Shown: positions 48,064 to 57,500, counted from the first letter of the stretch. The stretch: 64,000 bases of DNA from Foetidibacter luteolus (GCF_009650435.1 NZ_VVIP01000038.1:135176-199175), one strand, 5' to 3'. A program made the numbers and translations. Notes: generated by a model from the letters alone, not told the origin.

Positions 48064-48262
48064 ATATTTACCCCTTCATCAAAGGCAGGTTTAATAAACG
48101 GCCAAAGCATTTTTATGAGTCCGGCAGGGGGAACTCCTATGAGGCCGCCGTTGCGCAATTTGCGCGGCAAAGCAGCAAACTGGAAACTCTTTTATGTTCT
48201 GTCCGCTAAGCAATTTTTCCCACCGCGTAGTCTTTGTGTCTTGTTCATCCTTCCTCCTTTCT
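48064..48262. repeat. Short gap with an R2-like remnant
   Basis: CATTTTTATGAGTCCGGCAG and TATGAGGCCGCCGTTGCGCA recall the left part of R2 copies. No terminator is obvious between these convergent transcription units. Confidence 0.4.
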
Positions 48263-49324
48263 TTAATCCCTCAACTCCTTGGCTATGGCATTAAGTTCCT
48301 GTATTTTTTGCCTGGCCTTGGTTTGTATGGCCGGGTTTTGAGAGCGTGAGAGAGTTGTTAGCGTTTGCAGGCTTTGGGTTAGCAGTTCCGTACGCTGGCG
48401 GGCGCTTGAAATAATCTGCTTGGCATCAATACGTTTCAGGTTGCATTCTACTTGTGTAAAGTATAAATCACCCGTTACCTGCTCCAGCCTGGCTTGCAGG
48501 CTGGCAAGCTGTGCATCGGTAACTGTGTTGGTGGCAGCGCTTACTTTACCTGGAGCGTTTTTTAGCTCTTCCTGCAGCCTGGTATTGGCAGCGGTAAGTC
48601 GGCTGATGGCTTCTGTTTTGTTGTGCAACTCATTCAATAATTGCTTGTTTTGCTGTTGCACATCCTCCGTTTTACCTGTAGCTATCTCCTGCACGTTCTG
48701 GTTGGTTATCATCTGGTCAACCTGGGTTTCCAGCTCAGCTATGCGGTTGTTTTTGGCTGTAAGTTCATATTGCAGTTGCAGGTTAAGCCGGTCGCCGGCA
48801 CTTATGCCCGAACCGGACAGCATGGCCATCTTCCTTGCAATGGCAAGTGACTCACGGTTCTTAAGCATGCCATCGTATATGTCCATCACAGACGATAGCA
48901 GCGCCGGTTGCAACAGCTTATTATTGGCTGTCAATTTAGCCCTGGCGCTGTCAACCACCTTCCTGAATTCGGTTTCGCTGCGGTTTAGATGGCTGGCCAC
49001 CACATCCATCCTGCTTTGCGTGGAGTCGAATAGCTGTTTTTCATACAGGCTGTCTATGGCCTGCAGGCTGTTAAGAGAGGCACTTACATACACCAGGTCT
49101 TCCACAATAAAATCGGGCGGCTGCAGCGATACATTTTCTGCAGTTGCGCTTATGCTTGAAACAGGCGCATACCTGTTCTTGCTCCTCCATGAAACAAACA
49201 CAAAATACAGCATAGCGGCTACCGTTAACAGCGATAAGGCGTACAACAGGTAAAACCCCGCAAGCCTTTGCTTACGCTCCTGCACATTCAGCGGCTCCAG
49301 GGATATCATTTTTTTGTTTGGCAT
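48263..49324 (-). CDS. TssO-like type VI secretion membrane protein
   Basis: A 353-aa protein from ATG 49324 (the frame opens 9 codons earlier). Pattern: a short cytoplasmic start with LEPLNVQERKQRLAGFYLLY, one membrane helix (LSLLTVAAMLYFVFVSW), then a long periplasmic alpha-helical coiled coil (NNRIAELETQVDQMI, NKQLLNELHNKTEAISRL, DAQLASLQARLEQV). The N-terminus and topology fit TssO of the Bacteroidota-specific T6SS (type iii). No other T6SS genes except the TssN-like neighbour are in view. If not TssO, it is an anchored coiled-coil protein of unknown function. Confidence 0.65.
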   Translation of the reverse strand: MPNKKMISLEPLNVQERKQRLAGFYLLYALSLLTVAAMLYFVFVSWRSKNRYAPVSSISATAENVSLQPPDFIVEDLVYVSASLNSLQAIDSLYEKQLFDSTQSRMDVVASHLNRSETEFRKVVDSARAKLTANNKLLQPALLSSVMDIYDGMLKNRESLAIARKMAMLSGSGISAGDRLNLQLQYELTAKNNRIAELETQVDQMITNQNVQEIATGKTEDVQQQNKQLLNELHNKTEAISRLTAANTRLQEELKNAPGKVSAATNTVTDAQLASLQARLEQVTGDLYFTQVECNLKRIDAKQIISSARQRTELLTQSLQTLTTLSRSQNPAIQTKARQKIQELNAIAKELRD

Positions 49325-49382
49325 GTTTAAACTTTGCCCCGCATTTAACAAGGCTGTTGTATTCTTATGTTATAAGATTTTC

Positions 49383-49490
49383 AGGGGGTGCCCCCAAGCT
49401 ATCGCAAGGGGTCGGGCTTTACGCTCATACTCCGGCACAAAAGCCCTGCTGCCATGGCCTCACCGGGGTATCCGCTTCAATCCCTCACCC
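49383..49490. repeat. R1 mosaic repeat, copy I (inverted)
   Basis: CAGGGGGTGCCCCC at the start, CATACTCCGGCACAAAAGCC inside, CGCTTCAATCCCTCACCC at the end. It separates the TssN-like and TssO-like genes. Confidence 0.85.
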
Positions 49491-49560
49491 ACCGGTGTAA
49501 CCTGCTGCTTTTTTCGCTGGCAGGTTACAGTACGGCGGTAATAACCAGTAGCGCCTTTAA

Positions 49561-50316
49561 TTACAGGGGCCTTACAATAATCAGGCTCCTGTCTTTAATG
49601 GCATTTTGCCGCAGGCTGCGGCCCGGGTCAAGAAAATGCTTTTTCAGCCCCCACAACTCTTTTATGTAAAAGTTCCAGCGGTATTGCGTGGCATCCTTAA
49701 CACCGGGAATCTGCTTGTCTTTTATCAGTGCAGAAAACACTTCGCCCAGTTTGCGTTGCCTGGGCACCTGCAACAAAAACACCGGGCTTTCTTTCATGTT
49801 TTTTCCCTGCAGCATTATTTGCACCTCCATATCCTGCTGTACCAATATGTTTAGCTCATCGCCCATATAATGGTCAGATAAACTCCATGACTTGTATTCC
49901 CTGGCAGGTATCGCCGTATATGCCTGCCGGGTAAGCACCGCCAGGCAGGGCAGCAGGAAAGCGCAAAAACATGCCGCTGCCAGCAGTAGGTTTACAGCAG
50001 CGGAAGCATAGATAAACAGCAATGGCAAGCAACAGGTTGCGCCCAATACCACGGTAAGCAGCAAAGGCTCAGTAGCAAAAGAAAAATTAAGAAACAAAAA
50101 ACGGTGCAGCATATTTCTCACGTGAAAAGCGCCCAGCGCAAAAAACAAACCCAACTGCACTACCGCTGGTAAAATCGCCTGTCTGTTAACCAATACCACC
50201 AGCCCTGCACATAAAAAAAACACCAGGCAAAAGCATGTGTACACCAGCAGTACCTGCCGGTTAGCTATAAGTTTGGCCAGAAATTTTTTCCAGAATAGGT
50301 ATGGTTGTTTTTTCAT
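49561..50316 (-). CDS. TssN-like type VI secretion membrane protein
   Basis: A 251-aa protein: four or more N-terminal membrane helices (about 20-130) and a soluble C-terminal domain (about 140-251) with VQQDMEVQIMLQGKNMKESPVF, YRWNFYIKELWGLKKHFLDPGRSLRQN and a hydrophobic end DRSLIIVRPL. The multi-helix start and the W-x-F-Y ... LDP ... N ... I-x-V-R ending match my picture of TssN of the Bacteroidota T6SS. It is unusually short for that family, as far as I can judge. It is followed on the same strand by a TssO-like gene after an R1 repeat. Confidence 0.6.
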   Translation of the reverse strand: MKKQPYLFWKKFLAKLIANRQVLLVYTCFCLVFFLCAGLVVLVNRQAILPAVVQLGLFFALGAFHVRNMLHRFLFLNFSFATEPLLLTVVLGATCCLPLLFIYASAAVNLLLAAACFCAFLLPCLAVLTRQAYTAIPAREYKSWSLSDHYMGDELNILVQQDMEVQIMLQGKNMKESPVFLLQVPRQRKLGEVFSALIKDKQIPGVKDATQYRWNFYIKELWGLKKHFLDPGRSLRQNAIKDRSLIIVRPL

Positions 50317-50352
50317 GGAAGATTGCTTTGTAAGTAAATAATTGCGGCTTAC

Positions 50353-51327
50353 CTAAAACCGGTAAGCTATGCCTGCCACCAGCCCCAAATAAGTAATGGG
50401 CACTTTTTGCCTTACCATTTTAATAGGTTGGTTAGGGTCAATTACGCCATTATCCGTATAGCCTTTTTCAAACTCAACTTCCCTTAACGCGGTTGGCAAA
50501 CTGCCCAGCCTGTCAGAGCCATTTACAATGTAGCTGGTTGCTGAGCGCTTTTCAGGGTAAAACAGCACATGAGAAAATTGTAGTTCCGCAAAACACCTTG
50601 CCCGTTCAAAAAGCTTGAATTGTGCACCCAGGCCCGCGTTAAAGCCCATCGCCGGGCTGTTGATGCTGTATTTATATTCTTTACTGATTGCTGCGGCGGA
50701 GTCCTTAAAACTCCCGTCAATACCCATCTGCATAGAATTATTTTCCCGTTCGGTTTGCTTCACCTTCATACCAAAAGCTGCCGTAACACCTATTTTGTTG
50801 TACAAATACCAACCGGGCCTTGTAATGGCTTTAAAAATAATACCTGGAGACAGTGTAAAAACCCGTGCATTGTAGGTATTGGTTGAACGGCCATTAAACT
50901 GCTGTTCCATCACCATGCCTTCGGTAGTGGTTATCATGTAAAAAGAAGAATCTTTTGTTTTTGTTATGCTGCTCTGAAAATAGTCCACATCCAGGCCCAC
51001 GTTAATAAAGTCGTTTACCGCGTAGTAAGCGCCAATACCCAGCCTGAAACCTGTGCCCAGGCCTTTTGTATTTTCCCTGTAGGTGGTGCTTTTTACAGGT
51101 TCGTTGCCCTCTATCTGCCTAACACTCACAGAGTTGATATTGTCAGGAAAATAACCGTAAGAAGACCCAATGGCCATGCCGTAGCCGCCATGGTAATTAA
51201 GATAAAAACGTGGTTCTTTCTTTAATTGAAAAACTGTGCCCGGCAAAGCGGTATCTGTAATGGGGATACTCTGGGCCGCCAACTGTACAGCAACAGCCAG
51301 CAAGGCTATGGTAAAATTCAGCTTCAT
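50353..51327 (-). CDS. Outer-membrane beta-barrel protein
   Basis: A 324-aa protein from ATG 51327 (signal peptide LLAVAVQLAAQ follows; the frame opens 28 codons earlier). The rest alternates polar and aromatic residues in strands (RFYLNYHGGYGMAIGSSYG, FRLGIGAYYAVNDFINVGLDVDYF, FNAGLGAQFKLFERARCFAEL) and ends VAGIAYRF with a C-terminal Phe, the usual barrel assembly signal. About ten to twelve strands. No specific family is recognised. It lies 36 bp upstream of the TssN-like gene and is likely co-transcribed with it. Confidence 0.8.
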   Translation of the reverse strand: MKLNFTIALLAVAVQLAAQSIPITDTALPGTVFQLKKEPRFYLNYHGGYGMAIGSSYGYFPDNINSVSVRQIEGNEPVKSTTYRENTKGLGTGFRLGIGAYYAVNDFINVGLDVDYFQSSITKTKDSSFYMITTTEGMVMEQQFNGRSTNTYNARVFTLSPGIIFKAITRPGWYLYNKIGVTAAFGMKVKQTERENNSMQMGIDGSFKDSAAAISKEYKYSINSPAMGFNAGLGAQFKLFERARCFAELQFSHVLFYPEKRSATSYIVNGSDRLGSLPTALREVEFEKGYTDNGVIDPNQPIKMVRQKVPITYLGLVAGIAYRF

Positions 51328-51537
51328 TGTAGCGGTGTTTTTCAGGTGACTGAAATTCTTATTTACGATTACCAGGACGAAGTGCGGGATATTGGAGATG
51401 TGAAAGCCCAATGGCTGATTGTATTACGAAAAAAATGGGGGTTTGGATTTAACCGGGTAATCTTTTTGCTGATAAAGAAGGAATTACAGGTACCCTGCCC
51501 TATATTAAGCGTTTCCAGGGTACGGAACTTCGGAACT

Positions 51538-51565
51538 CAGGCTGACATCCTTAACTAAACGAACT
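51538..51565. repeat. R4 half-element
   Basis: CAGGCTGACATCCTTAACTA followed by AACGAAC matches one arm of R4. It abuts the heptamer array at 51567. Confidence 0.5.
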
Positions 51566-51566
51566 T

Positions 51567-51622
51567 CATTCACCATTCACTATTCACCACTCACTATTCA
51601 CCATTCACTATTCACCATTCAC
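51567..51622. repeat. Tandem heptamer array, 8 units
   Basis: Eight adjoining 7-mers: CATTCAC, CATTCAC, TATTCAC, CACTCAC, TATTCAC, CATTCAC, TATTCAC, CATTCAC. The final unit contains the stop codon (TCA, 51619-51621) of the minus-strand TIM-barrel gene. A shorter array of the same units is at 28614-28641. Confidence 0.9.
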
Positions 51623-52554
51623 ACCCCTGTCGTAACCGCTTTCATTTTGGCCAAAGCTGTTTTGGCCACTTCCAGCGCAGGCTGGGCATAATAGTTTTTG
51701 TTAAATACTTCCAGTGAAAGAACCAATGGTGTACTGCTCTTTTTAAGCACCTGCAGTATTTGTTTTACCGGCGCCACGCCGTCACCGGGGTAAATACGGT
51801 CGGCATCGGTTATGGCTTCCCGGGTAAGGCCGGCGGCATAATCATTCATGTGCAATACATCTATGGCGTCTTTACTAATCAGCGGCAGTGTTTCCAAGCT
51901 GGAGCCGCCTTTGTACAGGTGGAACACGTCCAGCAAAACCCTGGCAGCGGGATGGCCGGTTTGTAATGCCGCATACATCACTTCGCTTACACGGCCCAGG
52001 TTTTTGGAGAAACCCCATAGTTCCAGGTGCGGCACCACGCCGGAGTTGTCGCCCAGCAAAAGAATATTGCGGTAGCGTTCCGCCACCTTGTTTAAATCAA
52101 GCAACGGCAGGCCGGTTGCGCCCATCGGTGGCGCGGCAGTGCGTTTGCAGCCTATCTGAGCCAGCATATCCATTTCGCGCCGCATTTGCTCCAGGGCTTT
52201 GCTGCGCCGGGCATCATCATCCACAATCCATTCGGCAAAACCAATGGCATTTTCAACAGTTATGCCCAGGTCGTTAAGCATTTGTTTGGCAGTAGTAAGC
52301 GTGCCGCCGGTTTTAAGATAGGTTTCCAGGGAGTCTATCCAAATTTCCACAGCGGTAAATCCCGCCTTGGAAGCTGTTTCCAGTTCTTTGGCAAAGCCCA
52401 GCTTGTGGCCGCGTATGGTGGCCATGTTGAGGCAGTAGGTAAACCCATCTTTGGCTACGGGTGTATGTGTTATGGCAGCCCTGCTTACACGGGGCAATAA
52501 CGCACCGGCAGCGGCGCCTCCTAAAACCTTTAACAGGTTACGCCTGTTTATCAT
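51619..52554 (-). CDS. Tat-exported sugar phosphate isomerase/epimerase-like TIM-barrel protein
   Basis: A 311-aa protein. It starts MINRRNLLKVLGGAAAGALL, a twin-arginine signal with cleavage near SRAA (residue 27). A xylose-isomerase-like TIM barrel follows: AGFTAVEIWIDSL, LGITVENAIGF, PHLELWGFSKNLG, VLLDVFHLYKGG, IDVLHMNDYAAG and LVLSLEVFNKNYY. The paired Glu/Asp/His metal ligands of the family lie in the latter blocks. Likely a metal-dependent isomerase or epimerase of carbohydrates in the periplasm; substrate unknown. Its stop codon lies inside the heptamer array. Confidence 0.87.
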   Translation of the reverse strand: MINRRNLLKVLGGAAAGALLPRVSRAAITHTPVAKDGFTYCLNMATIRGHKLGFAKELETASKAGFTAVEIWIDSLETYLKTGGTLTTAKQMLNDLGITVENAIGFAEWIVDDDARRSKALEQMRREMDMLAQIGCKRTAAPPMGATGLPLLDLNKVAERYRNILLLGDNSGVVPHLELWGFSKNLGRVSEVMYAALQTGHPAARVLLDVFHLYKGGSSLETLPLISKDAIDVLHMNDYAAGLTREAITDADRIYPGDGVAPVKQILQVLKKSSTPLVLSLEVFNKNYYAQPALEVAKTALAKMKAVTTGV

Positions 52555-52661
52555 AGATTATGTTTTTGTTTGCCCTAAACTACAACTGTTTACAGTATAA
52601 CAGGCAGTATACCCGCGTTTTATGCTTATAGCAGTGGCCGTTCGCTTAGCATACAAGGCAC

Positions 52662-54236
52662 TTATTCAAAAAGCAGGTCAACATCAGGGTCAACTATCAT
52701 TTGCAGCGGTTGGAAAGTAACAGGTATTTCCGTTGTATAAGTTTTGCCGGTAATGTTGAGTGTTGGGGTAAAAACCTTACCGGCTGCGTTAAACTGCAGT
52801 TTCAGGGGAAACCGGAAGGGTTGCGCCTGTTGTTGTTCAACAGTAACCGCTATGGATTGTTTTGCTGCGTTGTACTTCCAGGTAACGGTTAATTTTGGCT
52901 GGCCCGGTGTGTACAGCCACTGGCGGAAAAAGCTATCCAGGCGCTGTCCGCTGGCTTCTTCAAAAAAATGCTGAAGGTTTTCTGTTGAGGCATTTTTGTT
53001 CATGTAAGTTGCGTAATAATTGCGCACGGCTTTCCAAAAAGCGCTGTCGCCCAACTGGCGCCGCAGCATGTGCAACACCCACCCGCCTTTTTGGTAGCTG
53101 TTGGCGTTCAGCAAGCCCATAGGGTTTAAAATACCGGTAGTATCTACGACAGGGGTGTTGCGCTTTTGGGAAAGCTTTATGACCGTAACCCTGTCCTTCG
53201 CCATGCTTGCTTTAAGGGAGTCCGTTCCATATTTCTGCTCTATGTACAGGTGCGTCATATAAATAGCAAACCCCTCGCTCAACCACAGGTGCGGCCAGTC
53301 TGTTTCCGATGCCGCATCACCAAACCACTGATGTCCTATTTCATGTGCTATTAAAGATTCTACACCTGGACTGCCTACTGATTTTTCCGCGTAAAAAATA
53401 GCCCCGGCATTCTCTACGCCGCCAAACATGGTTTTTGATTGTATGTTGGCCAGCTTTTCATACGCGTAAGGCCCTACCTGTGTAATGTACCATTGCAGTA
53501 TTTCTTTGGCCAGCTTATAATCCTTAAAACCCTGCTCCCTATCTTCCGGGTATACCCAGCCCGATACAGGAATGCAGTTTACATTACCCCAATAATTAAC
53601 GGCGAACTCAGCCACGCCCAACGCGAATACTTTAGGCGCTATAGGTACTTCCTCCTTCCAGTGTGTAAGTTTTGTATGCTGTTCGAGGTTGCTTTCTTCC
53701 ACCATCAGCCCGTTGCATACCACCTCGTAATGCTCCGGCGCGGTTACCAAGAATTCAACCGTTGCCTTGTCTGATGTATGGTCATTACAGGGTATCCAGT
53801 TATGCCCCCTGTTAGGCCAGTTGTCTGAAAAAAAAGTGCGGCGGCCATTTTTATTGGTGCCTATTACCAGGCCATCTGCCGGCTCTCCCTCGTAAGCTAT
53901 CGCATAGGTTTGCTGCTCGCCCGATTTGCCACCATTTTCAATAAACAACTGCCCGCCCTGCTGTGTAAAGGCAAGCGTGCTGCCATTATGAGTTACAGCA
54001 CTTACCAGCATGCCTTTTCCGTTGGCGGATTTTTCTGCCAGGTCTAACTTTAACCTGCCGGCGGTATTAACCCACTGCAATGTTATTTCCGCGTTGCCCT
54101 TAATAATGTTGTTTGAATCGTTTACAGCTATGCTGCAGCGGTAATGCAATACATCAATATCCTTATTGGGTAACTGTGCGGATAGGTTGCCCGCTAACAG
54201 GCTAATAATAAAACAGGTAAACAACTTATTAATCAT
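52662..54236 (-). CDS. M1-family zinc aminopeptidase
   Basis: A 524-aa secreted metallopeptidase from ATG 54236, where a signal peptide starts (FTCFIISLLAGNLSAQ); the frame opens 34 codons earlier. The N-terminal beta domain (about 25-220) precedes the catalytic domain with the exopeptidase motif as MFGGVENAGAIFY (normally GxMEN) and the zinc site HEIGHQWFGD followed by LWLSEGFAIY (HExxH-x18-E). The protein lacks the large C-terminal helical domain of PepN-type enzymes, as many short Bacteroidota M1 proteins do. It removes N-terminal residues from peptides outside the cytoplasm. Confidence 0.92.
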   Translation of the reverse strand: MINKLFTCFIISLLAGNLSAQLPNKDIDVLHYRCSIAVNDSNNIIKGNAEITLQWVNTAGRLKLDLAEKSANGKGMLVSAVTHNGSTLAFTQQGGQLFIENGGKSGEQQTYAIAYEGEPADGLVIGTNKNGRRTFFSDNWPNRGHNWIPCNDHTSDKATVEFLVTAPEHYEVVCNGLMVEESNLEQHTKLTHWKEEVPIAPKVFALGVAEFAVNYWGNVNCIPVSGWVYPEDREQGFKDYKLAKEILQWYITQVGPYAYEKLANIQSKTMFGGVENAGAIFYAEKSVGSPGVESLIAHEIGHQWFGDAASETDWPHLWLSEGFAIYMTHLYIEQKYGTDSLKASMAKDRVTVIKLSQKRNTPVVDTTGILNPMGLLNANSYQKGGWVLHMLRRQLGDSAFWKAVRNYYATYMNKNASTENLQHFFEEASGQRLDSFFRQWLYTPGQPKLTVTWKYNAAKQSIAVTVEQQQAQPFRFPLKLQFNAAGKVFTPTLNITGKTYTTEIPVTFQPLQMIVDPDVDLLFE

Positions 54237-54334
54237 ACCGCAAAATAAGGGGATAGTATTGAAAGGTTTAGCCAACCTTTTTGCTGCCGGTACCTGAAAC
54301 CGGAGCTGCCACGGGCATTGCAGAAAATATATTT

Positions 54335-54392
54335 GCAACAGGCGATGCCATGAAAAACCGCTGCCGGTACCATAAAAATGCCAATGTTACCC
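54335..54392. repeat. R2 fragment
   Basis: GCGATGCCATGAAAAACCGC then TGCCGGTACCATAAAAATGC matches the right part of R2 copies at 20940-20985 and 61640-61672. Confidence 0.5.
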
Positions 54393-54418
54393 AATAATGC
54401 CCCTTTTGACAGCGGGAG

Positions 54419-55822
54419 TTAAAGTTTACTGGTATCTACCTCCCAGTCATCTGTTCTGAATGGGGCGACGGGCAGGCCGTCTTTACCAAAAAGGTTGCCG
54501 ATTGCCGTGTTGCCGAAGGCGTACCTTACGGCTACAGGCTGCTTTACCTGCTTGCTCCAAACCACCAGTTGGCCGTTTTCAATTCTTGCTTCGGCAGGGT
54601 AAAAAACTTTGTCCTCGCCGGCTATATACAGCTCTGTGATTTTTTTGTCTTTTGCGCTGAGGCCGGCAGTAGCAAAATCGAAGCTGATGGTGGCTTTACC
54701 ATCCTGTACAGAGATACTTTTGTACATTGGGCTTTGGTAAACAATGCCGTTTTTGTGATAGGTTTTTGCCAGCGCCTGGTTGGCCAGCCGAAGGCCAACA
54801 TCATGTTTGTTGGTGGGGTGGATATCGTTGGTGTCATCTACCAGGTCTGTAATAACGGCCATGCCTGTGTTGGGATGCTGCATGGTTTTGGTTTGCGCTT
54901 CCCGCAATAAGGCGCCTATGTTTTTATTACCATATTTAAAGGGCGCTATCTGCACATAGTAAAAAGCCAGGTCTTTATTCCATGCCTTGCGCCAGGCGTT
55001 GATCATGGTATCCATCAGGGCCGTGTAGGTAGATGCAGTGCCGGTATTACCTTCGCCCTGGTACCAGATAGCGCCGGCAATGGCGTGGCCGGTTAAGGGA
55101 GCTAACATGGCGTTGTACGCATAGCCAGGCAGGTACGGCCACCAGGGCGCAGGCGTTAATTTAGCCGCTGCATCTTTTAGGGTAGCATTACTGGCAACAG
55201 CATCTGCAGGTGTCCATACTTCGGCAGGTGTGCCGCCCCAACTACTGTTAACAAGCCCGATGGGCACATTGAGGTCTTTATTTAGTTTTTTGCCAAAGAA
55301 ATACCCTACAGCACTGAATGTTTTGATGCTGTTACTGTCGCAAACCGACCAGGTGGCATTGCAATCATCCTGCGGATAGGTGGATGTTGTTTTGGGCACA
55401 TTAAAAAAACGGATGTTGTTGTTATAGGCGGTGGGCAGTTCGTCTTTAATGCTTTTAAGCCCCTGCTGATAACCCCACTCCATATTTGACTGGCCGCTGC
55501 AAACCCATACTTCGCCAATGAGCACATTTTCCAGCACAATTTCATTATAACCTTTAATGGTGATGGTATAAGGCCCGCCAGCAGCGGGTGTTTGTATGGC
55601 AAGCTGCCAGTTGGCATCCCTGGTGGCTACAGCGGAATCTGTTTTATTGTTCCAGGAAGTAGTGATAAAAATCTTTTCGGCGGGCGATGCCCAGCCCCAC
55701 AGTTTTGTGGTAGCCTGTTGCTGCAGTACCATATTACTGCTTATAACATGCGGCAAACGAACATTAGCAAAGGATGATGCACTGATTAGCAAGGTGGCAA
55801 ACGCCAAAACATTTTTCAACAT
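54419..55822 (-). CDS. Sialate O-acetylesterase-family SGNH esterase
   Basis: A 467-aa secreted esterase: signal peptide to about residue 20 (LISASSFANV), a short beta domain, then the SGNH/GDSL-like core with the nucleophile Ser in VWVCSGQSNMEWGY near 112, WGGTPAEVWTPADA near 205, GAIWYQGEGNTG near 255 and the catalytic Asp/His in DIHPTNKHDVG near 340. The family removes acetyl groups from sialic acids or from plant and host glycans such as xylan. There is no clear operon partner; the M1 peptidase downstream is on the same strand but 180 bp away with a repeat between. Confidence 0.92.
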   Translation of the reverse strand: MLKNVLAFATLLISASSFANVRLPHVISSNMVLQQQATTKLWGWASPAEKIFITTSWNNKTDSAVATRDANWQLAIQTPAAGGPYTITIKGYNEIVLENVLIGEVWVCSGQSNMEWGYQQGLKSIKDELPTAYNNNIRFFNVPKTTSTYPQDDCNATWSVCDSNSIKTFSAVGYFFGKKLNKDLNVPIGLVNSSWGGTPAEVWTPADAVASNATLKDAAAKLTPAPWWPYLPGYAYNAMLAPLTGHAIAGAIWYQGEGNTGTASTYTALMDTMINAWRKAWNKDLAFYYVQIAPFKYGNKNIGALLREAQTKTMQHPNTGMAVITDLVDDTNDIHPTNKHDVGLRLANQALAKTYHKNGIVYQSPMYKSISVQDGKATISFDFATAGLSAKDKKITELYIAGEDKVFYPAEARIENGQLVVWSKQVKQPVAVRYAFGNTAIGNLFGKDGLPVAPFRTDDWEVDTSKL

Positions 55823-55923
55823 GGTAGCTGGTTGTTTTGTTAGAGCGGTTAAGCTATTTTAAAAAACTGTACCAACCAAATGAAGTTGGGTTGCCTTGTA
55901 AAAAAATACTATTTGTGCCCCGG

Positions 55924-56907
55924 TTAACTTGCCTGGCTTAACACACGGCTGTATTTGTTGCGGTAATCCTGCGGGGTTAAACCTGTTATGCGCTTAAAAA
56001 TTTTACGGAATGTTTTGATGTCGTTATACCCGGCATCGTACATAAGTGAAGAAATATTTTCTGTATTGCTCTCCAGCGCTTTTTTAGCAGATTCAATTTT
56101 TACACGCTGCAAATATTCCAGCGGCGTATTGCGGGTTGCGCTCTTGAAACGCCTGATAAAATTACGTTTGCTCATGTGTATTTTATCGGCAATCTGCTCT
56201 ATGGTAATGGGATGGTGATAATTTTCTTCAATAAAATTCTGGGCTTTTAAAATAGCTTCATCTTCGTGCAGGTGCTGCCCCCTGAACACCGCGAAATGTG
56301 CCTGGTTTACACGGTCCATATCTATGGAAAACATTTTGCTGGCCCATATAGCCACATCTTTACCACAGTTCTTTTCCACCAGGTAAAGTATCAGGTTTAA
56401 AGATGAAAAAGCCCCTCCACTGCTGTAAATGCCGCCCTGGTCTGTAATAACCCTGTCTGCCATTACTATCACCTTCGGGTAGCGGCGGCGCATATCTTCT
56501 ATGGCTATCCAGTGAGACGTGCATTGCTTGCCATCAAACAGGCCCGCCTCGGCCAAAAAGTAACTGCCAAAACAAAGGCTGGCCACTTCCGCGCCACGTT
56601 GGTTCATTTTCTTTATCCAGTCAATAAGAGATTTATTCTTTTGCATTATTATATCCGCCGGGCCGTTAAAAGCCGGGGCTATAATAAGGTCAGTCTTATC
56701 TACTTCATCCAGCGTTCTGTGGCCTACATGGCCGGCTGGCAGGTTTAATGGCGTGGCCGCCTTTGACTCACTTACCATTTCTATTTCAAAAGCCGGAGAT
56801 TTCCCACTTTCAAGCAAATAATAATTAGTGGCAGTAAAAATGTCAACCACACCGGTTAAAGAAGACAGGATGGCTTCTTCATAAACAAGCAGGGATATTT
56901 TTTTCAT
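55924..56907 (-). CDS. GlxA-type AraC-family regulator with DJ-1/PfpI domain
   Basis: A 327-aa regulator from ATG 56907 (MKKISLLVYEEAILSSL); the frame opens 28 codons earlier. The N-terminal class I glutamine amidotransferase-like domain (about 1-195) has the nucleophile elbow EVASLCFGSYFLAEAGL with Cys, and the TSHW block. The C-terminal AraC double helix-turn-helix is clear (KIHMSKRNFIRRFKSATRNTPLEYLQRVKIESAKKAL and AGYNDIKTFRKIFKRITGLTP). This group controls diverse nitrogen, arginine or stress genes. The target is unknown. Confidence 0.9.
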   Translation of the reverse strand: MKKISLLVYEEAILSSLTGVVDIFTATNYYLLESGKSPAFEIEMVSESKAATPLNLPAGHVGHRTLDEVDKTDLIIAPAFNGPADIIMQKNKSLIDWIKKMNQRGAEVASLCFGSYFLAEAGLFDGKQCTSHWIAIEDMRRRYPKVIVMADRVITDQGGIYSSGGAFSSLNLILYLVEKNCGKDVAIWASKMFSIDMDRVNQAHFAVFRGQHLHEDEAILKAQNFIEENYHHPITIEQIADKIHMSKRNFIRRFKSATRNTPLEYLQRVKIESAKKALESNTENISSLMYDAGYNDIKTFRKIFKRITGLTPQDYRNKYSRVLSQAS

Positions 56908-57092
56908 GGTGTCTGGTATTTTGAAAGCTGGACAAGTTAATAATTTGAGCAGTTTCAGAAACTTGTATGTGATAGATGGTACGTAAAACAATTTGGGAAT
57001 GTTGGTTTGCCCCAGGCTTTATTTTTTACAAATGGCAACTGGCCTGACTATTGTGTTAATACATTTTCAAAAAAATGCAGTTAAATAACGCT

Positions 57093-57500
57093 ATGATACA
57101 GCTTAACCAACAGCTTACCTGGCTTTTTGTAATGGCCCTGCCTGTGGCCTGTATTTCGTGGACGGTTACACACGAAGAAGTGTTCAGCGAATTTACGGGC
57201 TGGTGCAAAAAATGCTCCGGCAACTCCAAATCGCTCCTGCGTAAAAAACTTTTTTACTTATTTACCTGCGAATATTGTTTTAGCCATTATGTTACCATCC
57301 TGTTCCTGGCTATTACAGGGTTTAAATTACTGCTTAACGATTGGCGGGGTTACCTTGTAGCAGGCTTTTCCATTGTATGGATTGCCAATTGTTATATGAG
57401 CATTTATGCCTGGCTGCGCACCAGCCTTAAAAAAGAAAGAACACAAACACAGATACAGGAACAGGAGTTACAGGAAAAGCAGGCTGAACATAAGCTCTGA
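57093..57500 (+). CDS. Small membrane protein with CxxC motif
   Basis: A 135-aa protein from ATG 57093 (57075 is an alternative start). Three hydrophobic helices (about 8-26, 60-80, 90-110), a CKKC at the first loop, and FTCEYCFSHYVTILFL at the second helix, which recalls the Cys-x2-Cys-x3-W/Y helix of DUF1360-like small membrane proteins. The C-terminal tail is charged and coiled. It ends 2 bp before the convergent DUF6929-like gene. Function unknown. Confidence 0.7.
   Translation: MIQLNQQLTWLFVMALPVACISWTVTHEEVFSEFTGWCKKCSGNSKSLLRKKLFYLFTCEYCFSHYVTILFLAITGFKLLLNDWRGYLVAGFSIVWIANCYMSIYAWLRTSLKKERTQTQIQEQELQEKQAEHKL

Noticed and set aside
48420..49253. 277-aa plus-strand frame, the longest antisense frame in the window
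   Set aside because: It is opposite the coiled-coil TssO-like gene, is rich in Ser, Leu and Cys, and shows no domain; a shadow of codon bias.
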